NCBI GenBank assembly: GCA_021778785.1
Contig: JAJYBX010000001.1
Location: forward strand, 1-23,271
DNA: 23,271 nucleotides
Direction of reading: 5' to 3'
Source: Acidobacteriota bacterium
GTDB lineage: Bacteria; Acidobacteriota; Holophagae; Holophagales; Holophagaceae
The position numbers were made by a program, and so were the translations under genes. Positions 6,193-12,661 of the stretch are shown one piece after another. Below the pieces are notes generated by a model. That model saw only the letters and a program-made list of their open reading frames with translations. It did no database searches and was not told where the DNA came from. Numbering within the stretch: position 1 is the stretch's first letter; each line of letters starts with the position of its first letter.

Positions 6193-8218
6193 GGGCCACC
6201 CGCCGCATGAGGCTGTCCATGGCCAGGCCCAGCACCGCCTCGGGGTCGAGCACCCAGAGGATGCCCTCCTCCTGGAGGCTGCCGCCCATGATCCCCGGGA
6301 CCTGGGCCAGTTCAGGCAGGCTGCGCAGGAGGATCTCCGCCCGTCCGTACACCTCGTCCACGCCCAGGGAGATCTCGAAGCTGGCCCCGGCCGACCCCCC
6401 CGGCTGGCTGAGCACCACGAAGGCACGCTGGCCCTCCGGCGGGTCCCCCTGGCCCAGGCAGACCTGGAGGGATTCGAAGGGAAGTTCCATGCCCAGGACC
6501 TGGACCCGGTCCCCGCCCCGGTACACCACATGCCCGACCTGGACCCTGAGGACATTGGCAAGCGGGATGCCGAAGGTCTGGCCGCCGCTCCGCACCTTCA
6601 GGCAGCCCACCACCACCCGGGAGAGCGGGAGGCTGAGCCGCACGAGGCTGCCGCGCTTCCATTCGCTGGACAGGAGGATCTCCCCGCCCAGGGCTTCGAT
6701 CTCCTCGCGAACCACATCCATTCCCACGCCCCGTCCGGAGATCTGGGACACCCGGTCCAGGGTGGAGAACCCGGGCTCCAGGGCCAGGCGGTGCAGGCGT
6801 TCCTGGGACACGGGAAGGCCCGGCTGGAGCAGGCCCTGGGCCAGGCCCTTCTCCTCGATCTTCGCCAGGTCGAACCCCCGGCCATCGTCCCGGATGTCGA
6901 AGCGGATGATCCGGCCCCGCCGGGAGGCCGTGATCCGCAGGCTTCCGGTCTCGCTCTTGCCCATGGCCCGGCGCTCCTCGGGAGGTTCGAGACCATGGTC
7001 CATGGCGTTGCGGACGAGGTGGAGGAAGGGCTCCGCCAGCCGCCCCACGATGCCCCGTTCCATTTCCAGGTCCCCGCCCTGGAGCGTCAGGCGCACGGGC
7101 TTCCCCATGTCCCGGCCGAGCATCCTCACCATGGGCTCGATGCGGGAGAAGAGGGTTTCCACCTTCACCATCCGCATCTGGAGCAGGGCCTTCTGGACAT
7201 CCAGCAGCCCTTCCTCCATGCGGCCCAGGATGCCCAGGGGGACCTCGGCCTGGGCCGGCGGGGCATGGCGGAGCAGGCCGCTCAAGGCGTCCCGCATCTG
7301 GGCCACGGACATGAGCCGCGCCTCGAGGGCCTCCACCCGCTGGGCGGGAAGGCGGAGGATCTCCGTCTCCTGGGCCGGGAGCGCGGGGGAGGGTTCGGGC
7401 GCGGCTTCGGTCGCCGGGGCCGGGACGGGCTCCGCCTCCGCCCCCACCTCAGCCCGAAGGCTCTTCGGGACCCACTCCGGATCGGCCAGGAGGCGGACCT
7501 CCAGGATCTCCCCGGGTTCGGTGGCGAGGCCATCGAGCTCCGGGGCGCTGCCTGCGAGGAGGATCATGAAGGCCAACCCCTCGCGGCCCTCGGGCACTTC
7601 CCAGGGCAGGGTCGAGATGATCTCCCCCTGGCGTGCCATGCCCTCGCTGAACCGCCTCAGGCGGTCGTCGAAGGTGGCGAAATCCAGGCAGATGGCCAGC
7701 CCGTGGATGGGCAGGCCGTCCATCAGGGCGCTGGTGACCCGGGTCCGCTCATAGTCGGAGAGGGCCTTCAGGGGTTCGGCCGGCAGGTCCAGCAGGGCGC
7801 TCAGGTCCTGGCTCTCCCCGGCGGCCGGGCGGGCCAGGGCCTCCAGTTCCCCCAGTTCCCGGCGAAGGCCCTGCAGGTAGTCTTCGGGCTCCGGACGGCC
7901 CCGCTTCAGGCCCTCGAAGCCGGATTCCAGGGCCTGCATGCCCGCCTCGAGGGTCTCCACCAGGGAATCCGTCGAGCGCAGGCGCCCCTTCCGCATCAGG
8001 TCGAAGATGTCCTCCATGCGGTGGGCGGCCCGGCTGAAGCTGGGAAAGCCCAGCATCCCGGCCATGCCCTTCAGGGTGTGGGTGGTGCGGAACAGGGCGC
8101 TCACCCCCGCCTGGACCACATGGGCCGGCTGGCTCTCCTTCAGCGAGGCGAGGGTCTGGCGGGCCTGCCCGAACAGGTCCTCCCATTCCGCCCACACGTC
8201 CTCGAAAGGTTGGTCCAA
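6185..8218 (-). CDS. cheA: Chemotaxis histidine kinase CheA
   Basis: 677 residues; autophosphorylates under receptor control. Domains: P1/Hpt with phospho-acceptor H47 in THTLKG; a middle domain at about 155-245 (FATFDDRL and GEIISTLPW) of a kind I associate with acidobacterial and deltaproteobacterial CheA proteins, in place of a classical P2; a Pro/Ala linker 255-285; dimerisation helices about 290-365; the ATPase with N box HLVRNAMDHG (400-409), G1 DDGRGFD (444-450) and G2 GRGVGMDVV (495-503); and a CheW-like P5 from about 535. No cheY, cheB or cheR lies in view, so the phosphate acceptor is unknown. Start: TTG 8218 has GGGAG five nt upstream; GTG 8224, two codons earlier, overlaps that GGGAG and is the alternative. 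It is divergent from kdsB across a gap of about 80 bp and overlaps cheW by 8 bp. Confidence 0.94.
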   Translation of the reverse strand: MDQPFEDVWAEWEDLFGQARQTLASLKESQPAHVVQAGVSALFRTTHTLKGMAGMLGFPSFSRAAHRMEDIFDLMRKGRLRSTDSLVETLEAGMQALESGFEGLKRGRPEPEDYLQGLRRELGELEALARPAAGESQDLSALLDLPAEPLKALSDYERTRVTSALMDGLPIHGLAICLDFATFDDRLRRFSEGMARQGEIISTLPWEVPEGREGLAFMILLAGSAPELDGLATEPGEILEVRLLADPEWVPKSLRAEVGAEAEPVPAPATEAAPEPSPALPAQETEILRLPAQRVEALEARLMSVAQMRDALSGLLRHAPPAQAEVPLGILGRMEEGLLDVQKALLQMRMVKVETLFSRIEPMVRMLGRDMGKPVRLTLQGGDLEMERGIVGRLAEPFLHLVRNAMDHGLEPPEERRAMGKSETGSLRITASRRGRIIRFDIRDDGRGFDLAKIEEKGLAQGLLQPGLPVSQERLHRLALEPGFSTLDRVSQISGRGVGMDVVREEIEALGGEILLSSEWKRGSLVRLSLPLSRVVVGCLKVRSGGQTFGIPLANVLRVQVGHVVYRGGDRVQVLGMELPFESLQVCLGQGDPPEGQRAFVVLSQPGGSAGASFEISLGVDEVYGRAEILLRSLPELAQVPGIMGGSLQEEGILWVLDPEAVLGLAMDSLMRRVAHA

Positions 8219-8223
8219 GCGCA

Positions 8224-8228
8224 CTCCC
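8224..8228 (-). promoter_or_regulatory. Ribosome binding site favouring the TTG start of cheA
   Basis: GGGAG on the minus strand, five nt (TGCGC) before TTG 8218. The alternative GTG at 8224 lies inside this motif, which argues against it unless a weaker AGGGA farther upstream is used. Confidence 0.5.
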
Positions 8229-8287
8229 GATGCCGTCCCTTCGGCAGGCGGGAACCCGGGCCTGAGTTCGAGATGGGAGCCTCCGGC

Positions 8288-8293
8288 TAGACT
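8288..8293 (+). promoter_or_regulatory. Putative -10 element just before kdsB; possible leaderless start
   Basis: TAGACT fits TANNNT and ends six nt before the kdsB ATG at 8300. If it is the -10 box, transcription would begin at or next to the A of ATG. No Shine-Dalgarno sequence lies at normal distance; the nearest GGGAG is about 20 nt away. No clear -35 is visible (weak TTCGAG at 8267). The 10-mer GCTAGACTGG (8286-8295) recurs before trxB at 9081-9090. Inference only. Confidence 0.4.
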
Positions 8294-8299
8294 GGCTCC

Positions 8300-9085
8300 A
8301 TGCGCACCCTTGCCGTCCTCCCCTCCCGCTTCCAGGCCACCCGCTTCCCGGGGAAGCCCCTCGCCCCGATCGCCGGGAGGCCGATGATCCAGTGGGTGTT
8401 CGAGGCTGCCCGCCGGGCCCCCGGCGTGGACCGCGTGGTGGTGGCCACGGACGACGACCGCATCGCCGCGGCCGTCCGGGGTTTCGGGGGCGAGGCCGTG
8501 ATGACCGATCCCGCCCTGCCCTCCGGCACGGACCGCACCGCCGCCGCCCTGGCGGCCCTGGGGGAATCCTTCGATTGCGTGCTGAACATCCAGGGCGACG
8601 AGCCGGCCATGCATCCCGAGACCGTCGGCGCCGTGGTGGCCCTCATGCGCGACCAGCCGGACCTGCCCATGGGCACGGCCGCCTGCCCCTTCGCCAGCCC
8701 CGACGAGCTGTTCAATCCCAACGCGGTGAAGGTGGTGGTGGACGACCGGCAGCGGGCCCTCTACTTCAGCCGCAGCCCCATCCCCTACCTGCGGAACAGC
8801 GCCGTCTTCGAGCCGGACTTCCGGCCCTGGATGAAGCCCGAACAGCTGGCCCACTTCAAGCGCCACCTGGGCCTCTACGCCTACCGGCCGGACACGCTGA
8901 GGGCCTTCACCCGGCTCCCACCGCACCCCCTCGAGCAGCTGGAGATGCTGGAGCAGCTCCGGGCCCTGGCCGCCGGCATCCCCATCGGCGTGGCGGACAC
9001 CCCCTACCTGAGCCTGGGCGTGGACGTGCCGGCCGACGTGGCCGCGGCCGAGGCCCTGCTGCGGGAGCGGGGCCTGGCGCGCTAG
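8300..9085 (+). CDS. kdsB: 3-deoxy-manno-octulosonate cytidylyltransferase (CMP-Kdo synthetase)
   Basis: Activates Kdo with CTP to CMP-Kdo for the inner core of LPS; a cytoplasmic enzyme. 261 residues, normal for KdsB (about 250). Seen: the nucleotide-binding N-terminus LPSRFQATRFPGKPL (residues 7-21), ATDDDRI, the conserved PSGTDR (74-79), VLNIQGDEP (93-101), FSRSPIPY, HLGLYAYR, and the LEQLEMLEQLR helix. All are family hallmarks. The start is well fixed by MRTLAVLPSRF. It opens the plus-strand block, divergent from cheA, with a TAGACT hexamer six nt ahead of the ATG. trxB follows after 46 bp. Together with lptD in this window it shows an LPS-type outer membrane. Confidence 0.97.
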   Translation: MRTLAVLPSRFQATRFPGKPLAPIAGRPMIQWVFEAARRAPGVDRVVVATDDDRIAAAVRGFGGEAVMTDPALPSGTDRTAAALAALGESFDCVLNIQGDEPAMHPETVGAVVALMRDQPDLPMGTAACPFASPDELFNPNAVKVVVDDRQRALYFSRSPIPYLRNSAVFEPDFRPWMKPEQLAHFKRHLGLYAYRPDTLRAFTRLPPHPLEQLEMLEQLRALAAGIPIGVADTPYLSLGVDVPADVAAAEALLRERGLAR

Positions 9086-9088
9086 ACT
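9083..9088 (+). promoter_or_regulatory. Putative -10 element upstream of trxB
   Basis: TAGACT overlaps the kdsB stop codon and sits in the same 10-mer, GCTAGACTGG, that precedes kdsB. Here the gene has a leader of about 40 nt with AGGAG at 9121-9125, six nt before GTG 9132, so trxB would use a normal ribosome binding site. No clear -35 is visible. Confidence 0.3.
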
Positions 9089-9131
9089 GGTCCGCCGGGC
9101 CCCGCGCCCCGTTCCTTGCCAGGAGACCTCA

Positions 9132-10100
9132 GTGAGCCACCACAAAGTCGTCGTGATCGGCACGGGCCCCGCGGGTTACACCGCGGCCCTGTACACCTCC
9201 CGGGCCAACCTGGCTCCCCTCGTCTTCGAGGGAACCCAGCCCGGCGGCCAGCTGACCATCACGACCGAGGTGGAGAACTTCCCCGGCTTCAAGCAGGGGA
9301 TCCACGGCCCCGCCCTCATGGAGGAGATGCGGGAGCAGGTGCTGCGCTTCGGCACCACCATCAAGTCCGAGACCGTGCTGAAGGCCGACCTGCAGTCCCG
9401 CCCCTTCAAGCTCGCCACGGACAAGGGCGAATACACGGCCGATGCCGTGATCATCGCCACCGGGGCCTCCGCCAAGTGGCTGGGCATCGGCAAGGACGAG
9501 CTGCTCTCCCGCTCGGGCGGCGGCGTCAGCGCCTGCGCCACCTGCGACGGCTTCTTCTTCCGCGGCAAGGAGATCGCCGTGGTGGGCGGTGGCGACACGG
9601 CCATCGAGGAGGCCACCTTCCTCACCAAGTTCGCCACCAAGGTCCACCTCGTCCACCGGCGGGACCGCCTGCGCGCCTCCAAGGCCATGCAGGAGCGGGC
9701 CCTCAAGAACGAGAAGATCCAGCCGGAGTGGAACAAGATCGTCCTGGACGTGCTGACCGCCACCCACGAGACGCCCATGGGCGAGAAGGTGGAGAAGATC
9801 CGCGCCCTGAAGCTGAAGGACACCCTGGACGGCTCCGAATCGGAGCTGCCGGTGGAGGGCCTCTTCGTGGCCATCGGCCACCAGCCCAACACCAGCCTCT
9901 TCGAGGGGCAGCTGCCCATGGACGAGACCGGCTACCTGAAGGTGGAGAAGGGCTCCAGCCGCACGCCCATCCCCGGTGTCTTCGCCTGCGGCGACGTGCA
10001 GGACCACACCTACCGCCAGGCGATCACCGCCGCCGGCAGCGGCTGCATGGCCGCCATCGACGCCGAGCGCTGGCTGGCCGAACAGGGCCTCGCGGAGTGA
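9132..10100 (+). CDS. trxB: Thioredoxin-disulfide reductase
   Basis: FAD- and NADPH-dependent reduction of thioredoxin in the cytoplasm. 322 residues, typical for the low-molecular-weight bacterial type (about 320). Seen: the FAD-binding GTGPAGYTAALY (residues 10-21), redox-active C135 and C138 in ACATCDG, the NADPH-binding GGGDTAIEEA (152-161) with HRRDRLRAS, and the second FAD motif GVFACGDVQD near the C-terminus followed by RQAITAAGSGC. The start is GTG 9132, fixed by AGGAG six nt upstream and by the gap from kdsB. Its stop overlaps the alr GTG start by 4 bp (GTGA), so trxB and alr are likely co-translated. No missing residues are seen. Confidence 0.97.
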   Translation: MSHHKVVVIGTGPAGYTAALYTSRANLAPLVFEGTQPGGQLTITTEVENFPGFKQGIHGPALMEEMREQVLRFGTTIKSETVLKADLQSRPFKLATDKGEYTADAVIIATGASAKWLGIGKDELLSRSGGGVSACATCDGFFFRGKEIAVVGGGDTAIEEATFLTKFATKVHLVHRRDRLRASKAMQERALKNEKIQPEWNKIVLDVLTATHETPMGEKVEKIRALKLKDTLDGSESELPVEGLFVAIGHQPNTSLFEGQLPMDETGYLKVEKGSSRTPIPGVFACGDVQDHTYRQAITAAGSGCMAAIDAERWLAEQGLAE

Positions 10101-11236
10101 ATGAACAGCACCTGGAACCCCTGAAGCGGCACCCCGAGGGCCGGGCGCTCCGGGCCGAGGTGGATCTGCGCAAGGTGGCCAGGAACTTCGTCCGGGTGCG
10201 GGAGGCCGCCGGGGGCCGGGGGATCTGGGGCGTGGTGAAGGCCAACGCCTACGGGCACGGCGCCGTGCCCGTGGGCCGGGCCCTGGCCGAGGCCGGCGCC
10301 GCCGGCCTGGCCGTCTCCAGCCTGGAGGAGGGGCTCGAACTGCGCCAGGGCGGGGTCACCTGCCCGATTCTCGTCCTCGGCGGCCTCCGCCCGGAGGCCG
10401 TTCCCGCCGCCAGCGCCGAGGGGCTCACCATCGCGCTGGTGGGGCCGGAGCACCTGGCGGACTACGCCCGCCTGCTGCCCGACCATCCCCTCAAGCTGCA
10501 TCTCAAGCTGGACACGGGCATGGGCCGCTTCGGCTTCCTGCCCTCGGAGCTGGGCGGCTGCCTCCCGGCCCTGCGGGACCTGTCGCCGTGGATCGAGGGG
10601 GCCATGGGCCACTTCGCCACGGCGGACGACCCCGACCAGGGCTTCGCCCACCGCCAGCGTCGGGTCTTCGAGGCCTGCCTCGCCCAGCTCGGGGATGCCG
10701 GGATCCATCCCGTCCAGCGCCACCACGGCAACAGCGACGCCTGCCTGCGGGGCCTCCTGGGCGACGACACCCACGTGCGGCCCGGGCTGTCGCTGTACGG
10801 CCTCACGCTCGTCCCCGAGGGGCGGACCCTGGGCCTCGAACCCGCCCTGGAACTGGTGGCCGAGGTGGCCCGGGTGAAGACCGTCCCCGCCGGCACCACG
10901 GTGGGCTACGGCCGCACCTTCGTGGCGCCCCACCCCCTCCAGATCGCCACCCTGGCCTGCGGTTACGCCGACGGCTACCGCCGCGACCTGGGCAACCGGG
11001 CCGTGGTGGGCTACCAGGGGCGCACCTTCCCGGTGGTGGGCCGGGTGTCCATGGACTACCTCACCGTGGCCCTCCCCGTGGACATGCCCGTGGCACCAGG
11101 GGACCCCATGGTCCTGTTCGGTGCGGATCCGGCCGCCCCCCACTGCCTGGAACGGCTGGCCTCGGCCCTCGGCACCATCCCCTACGAGCTGACCTGCGGC
11201 CTGCACCGCCGCATCACGCGCCGTTTTTTCTCCTGA
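10097..11236 (+). CDS. alr: Alanine racemase
   Basis: PLP-dependent interconversion of L- and D-alanine for peptidoglycan. 379 residues, family norm 360-380. Seen: the PLP lysine K48 in VVKANAYGHG, KLDTGMGRFGF (137-147), the HHGNSDA segment, VRPGLSLYG (228-236), Y271 in VGYGRTF (the second catalytic base by family comparison), CGYADGYRRD, and GRVSMDYLTV. All key parts are intact. The GTG start at 10097 overlaps the trxB stop by 4 bp and has no separate ribosome binding site, so it probably depends on coupling. The frame is open far upstream inside trxB, but that part is non-coding. Its 3' end carries TTTTTTC, which codes for Phe-Phe and lacks a convincing stem. Confidence 0.96.
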   Translation: MNEQHLEPLKRHPEGRALRAEVDLRKVARNFVRVREAAGGRGIWGVVKANAYGHGAVPVGRALAEAGAAGLAVSSLEEGLELRQGGVTCPILVLGGLRPEAVPAASAEGLTIALVGPEHLADYARLLPDHPLKLHLKLDTGMGRFGFLPSELGGCLPALRDLSPWIEGAMGHFATADDPDQGFAHRQRRVFEACLAQLGDAGIHPVQRHHGNSDACLRGLLGDDTHVRPGLSLYGLTLVPEGRTLGLEPALELVAEVARVKTVPAGTTVGYGRTFVAPHPLQIATLACGYADGYRRDLGNRAVVGYQGRTFPVVGRVSMDYLTVALPVDMPVAPGDPMVLFGADPAAPHCLERLASALGTIPYELTCGLHRRITRRFFS

Positions 11237-11255
11237 TATCCCACCCTCCCCGACC

Positions 11256-11261
11256 TACCAT
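11256..11261 (+). promoter_or_regulatory. Possible -10 element upstream of the diguanylate cyclase gene
   Basis: TACCAT lies in the 48-bp gap between alr and the cyclase gene, 23 nt before ATG 11285. No clear -35 is seen at 16-18 nt (the area reads CTGATA). Offered as a weak candidate only. Confidence 0.25.
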
Positions 11262-11284
11262 GATGGGCGAAGCCGCGGCCCGCC

Positions 11285-12661
11285 ATGAACCTACTGGTCA
11301 TTTCCCGCCATGTTGACCTCGTCGAGCGCCTCCGCATGGCCTTCGAGGGGGCCGGCCACCGGGTGCTCCACGCCCCGGATCCCCTGGTGGCCCTGGCGGA
11401 TGAAAGCTGGGACGAGGCCCATGTCCTGCTGGTGGACGCCCTGGGGGATCCCATGGACGGCTACCGGCTGTGCCGGCTCCTCCGCGGGGAGTCCCGCATC
11501 CTGTTCAGCAATCTCCCCATCTTCCTGGTGCTCGATCACCCCGCGGAGGACGAGGACCTGCAGGCCCTCCAGGCGGTGGAGGGAGATGGATTCATCGGAT
11601 CGACGGCCACCATCCAGCAACTGCTGAACCACCTGGGCCCGGTGATGGCCGGGGCGGCCTCCCGGGGGGAGTCGCCGCGGGTCCCCGTGCTGGCCCTGGG
11701 CCTCCATGCGGGGTTGGCCCAGCATGCCCGGGACCTGCTCCAGCACTTCCACATGGAGATCCACACCCCCCCCTTCCGCAATGCCGCCCAGGCCCAGAGG
11801 GTGCTGCGGGCGCCGGTCCTGCTCCTGGGGCTGTCGCACGGGGTCCGCCGGACCATGGACCTGCTCGCCGGACTCCGGGAATCCGGCGGCCTGCCCTACA
11901 CCATCCTCCTGGGGCAGGTGCGGGACGAGGCCGCGCAACGGAAACTCCTGCTGGCGGGCGTCTCGGACTGGCTGGGCCTGCCCCTCTCGGCCCCGCGGCT
12001 GCTGCATGCCTGCAAGCGGGCCATCGAGTGGGCCCACGTCAAGCGGATCCAGGCCGAGTACGAAGCCGCCATCCATGACCTGCGGGAGCGGCGGGGCATG
12101 CTGGAGATCGAGGCCGCGGCCCTCCGGAACGAAGTGCTGACGGACCCCCTCACCGAGCTCCTGAACCGCCGGGCCTTCGACCAGAACCTGGAGCACGCCG
12201 TCCGCCAGTGGGAGCGCCACCGCCGGTCCTTCGTACTCCTGCTGGGCGACGTGGACCACTTCAAGCTCATCAACGACCGCTTCGGCCATCCCGTGGGCGA
12301 CGAGGTGCTCCGGGAGATGGCCTCCCGGCTCCGCGCCGCCCTCCGGAAATCCGACCTGGCCTTCCGCATCGGCGGCGAGGAATTCGCCGTGCTGCTGCCG
12401 GAGACCTCCCTGAGGGCGGGGACCGAAGTCGCCGACAAGCTGCGGCGACGCATCGACGAGGAGCCCTTCCTCCTGCCCGGCGGCCAGAGCATCTTCCCCT
12501 CCATGAGCTTCGGCGTGGGCGGGCCCATGGAGCTGGGACCGACCGGGCTCGTGGAGGCCGTGGACCGCGCCCTGTACCAGGCCAAGGCCCTGGGCCGGAA
12601 CCGGGTGGTGGTCGCGGAGGGGACCGGGATCCCGCGCGGGAGCTTCAGCGGCGATAGCTGA
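11285..12661 (+). CDS. Diguanylate cyclase (GGDEF) with two degenerate receiver domains
   Basis: 458 residues, with no TM or signal peptide, so probably cytosolic. Makes cyclic di-GMP from two GTP. The C-terminal GGDEF domain (about 282-450) has LTDPLTELLNRRAF, DVDHFKLIND and an intact active site GGEEF at 363-367. An RxxD inhibitory site is at 354-357 (RKSD), spaced from GGEEF as in PleD, so product feedback is expected. The first receiver-like domain (1-115) keeps the acceptor position D51 in VDALGDPMDG but has RH where the acidic pair should be and no Lys near 103-107. The second (about 133-250) lacks the Asp altogether (LLLGLSHG). A coiled coil (about 250-282) links to GGDEF. The layout resembles PleD, but the input is probably not ordinary phosphorylation. 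Its last 17 bp overlap the convergent lptD. Confidence 0.93.
   Translation: MNLLVISRHVDLVERLRMAFEGAGHRVLHAPDPLVALADESWDEAHVLLVDALGDPMDGYRLCRLLRGESRILFSNLPIFLVLDHPAEDEDLQALQAVEGDGFIGSTATIQQLLNHLGPVMAGAASRGESPRVPVLALGLHAGLAQHARDLLQHFHMEIHTPPFRNAAQAQRVLRAPVLLLGLSHGVRRTMDLLAGLRESGGLPYTILLGQVRDEAAQRKLLLAGVSDWLGLPLSAPRLLHACKRAIEWAHVKRIQAEYEAAIHDLRERRGMLEIEAAALRNEVLTDPLTELLNRRAFDQNLEHAVRQWERHRRSFVLLLGDVDHFKLINDRFGHPVGDEVLREMASRLRAALRKSDLAFRIGGEEFAVLLPETSLRAGTEVADKLRRRIDEEPFLLPGGQSIFPSMSFGVGGPMELGPTGLVEAVDRALYQAKALGRNRVVVAEGTGIPRGSFSGDS

Noticed and set aside
4565..8290. 1241-codon plus-strand open frame opposite fabH, cheW and cheA
   Set aside because: Both fabH and cheA have intact active-site motifs on the minus strand; this frame shows no domain and is an antisense artefact.
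10101..10124. Seven-codon ATG frame right after the trxB stop
   Set aside because: It is out of frame with alr; the GTGA overlap at 10097 gives a full-length alanine racemase, and no ribosome binding site supports the mini-frame.
11224..11229. T6 run at the end of alr as an intrinsic terminator
   Set aside because: The run encodes Phe-Phe before the stop and no stable stem precedes it.
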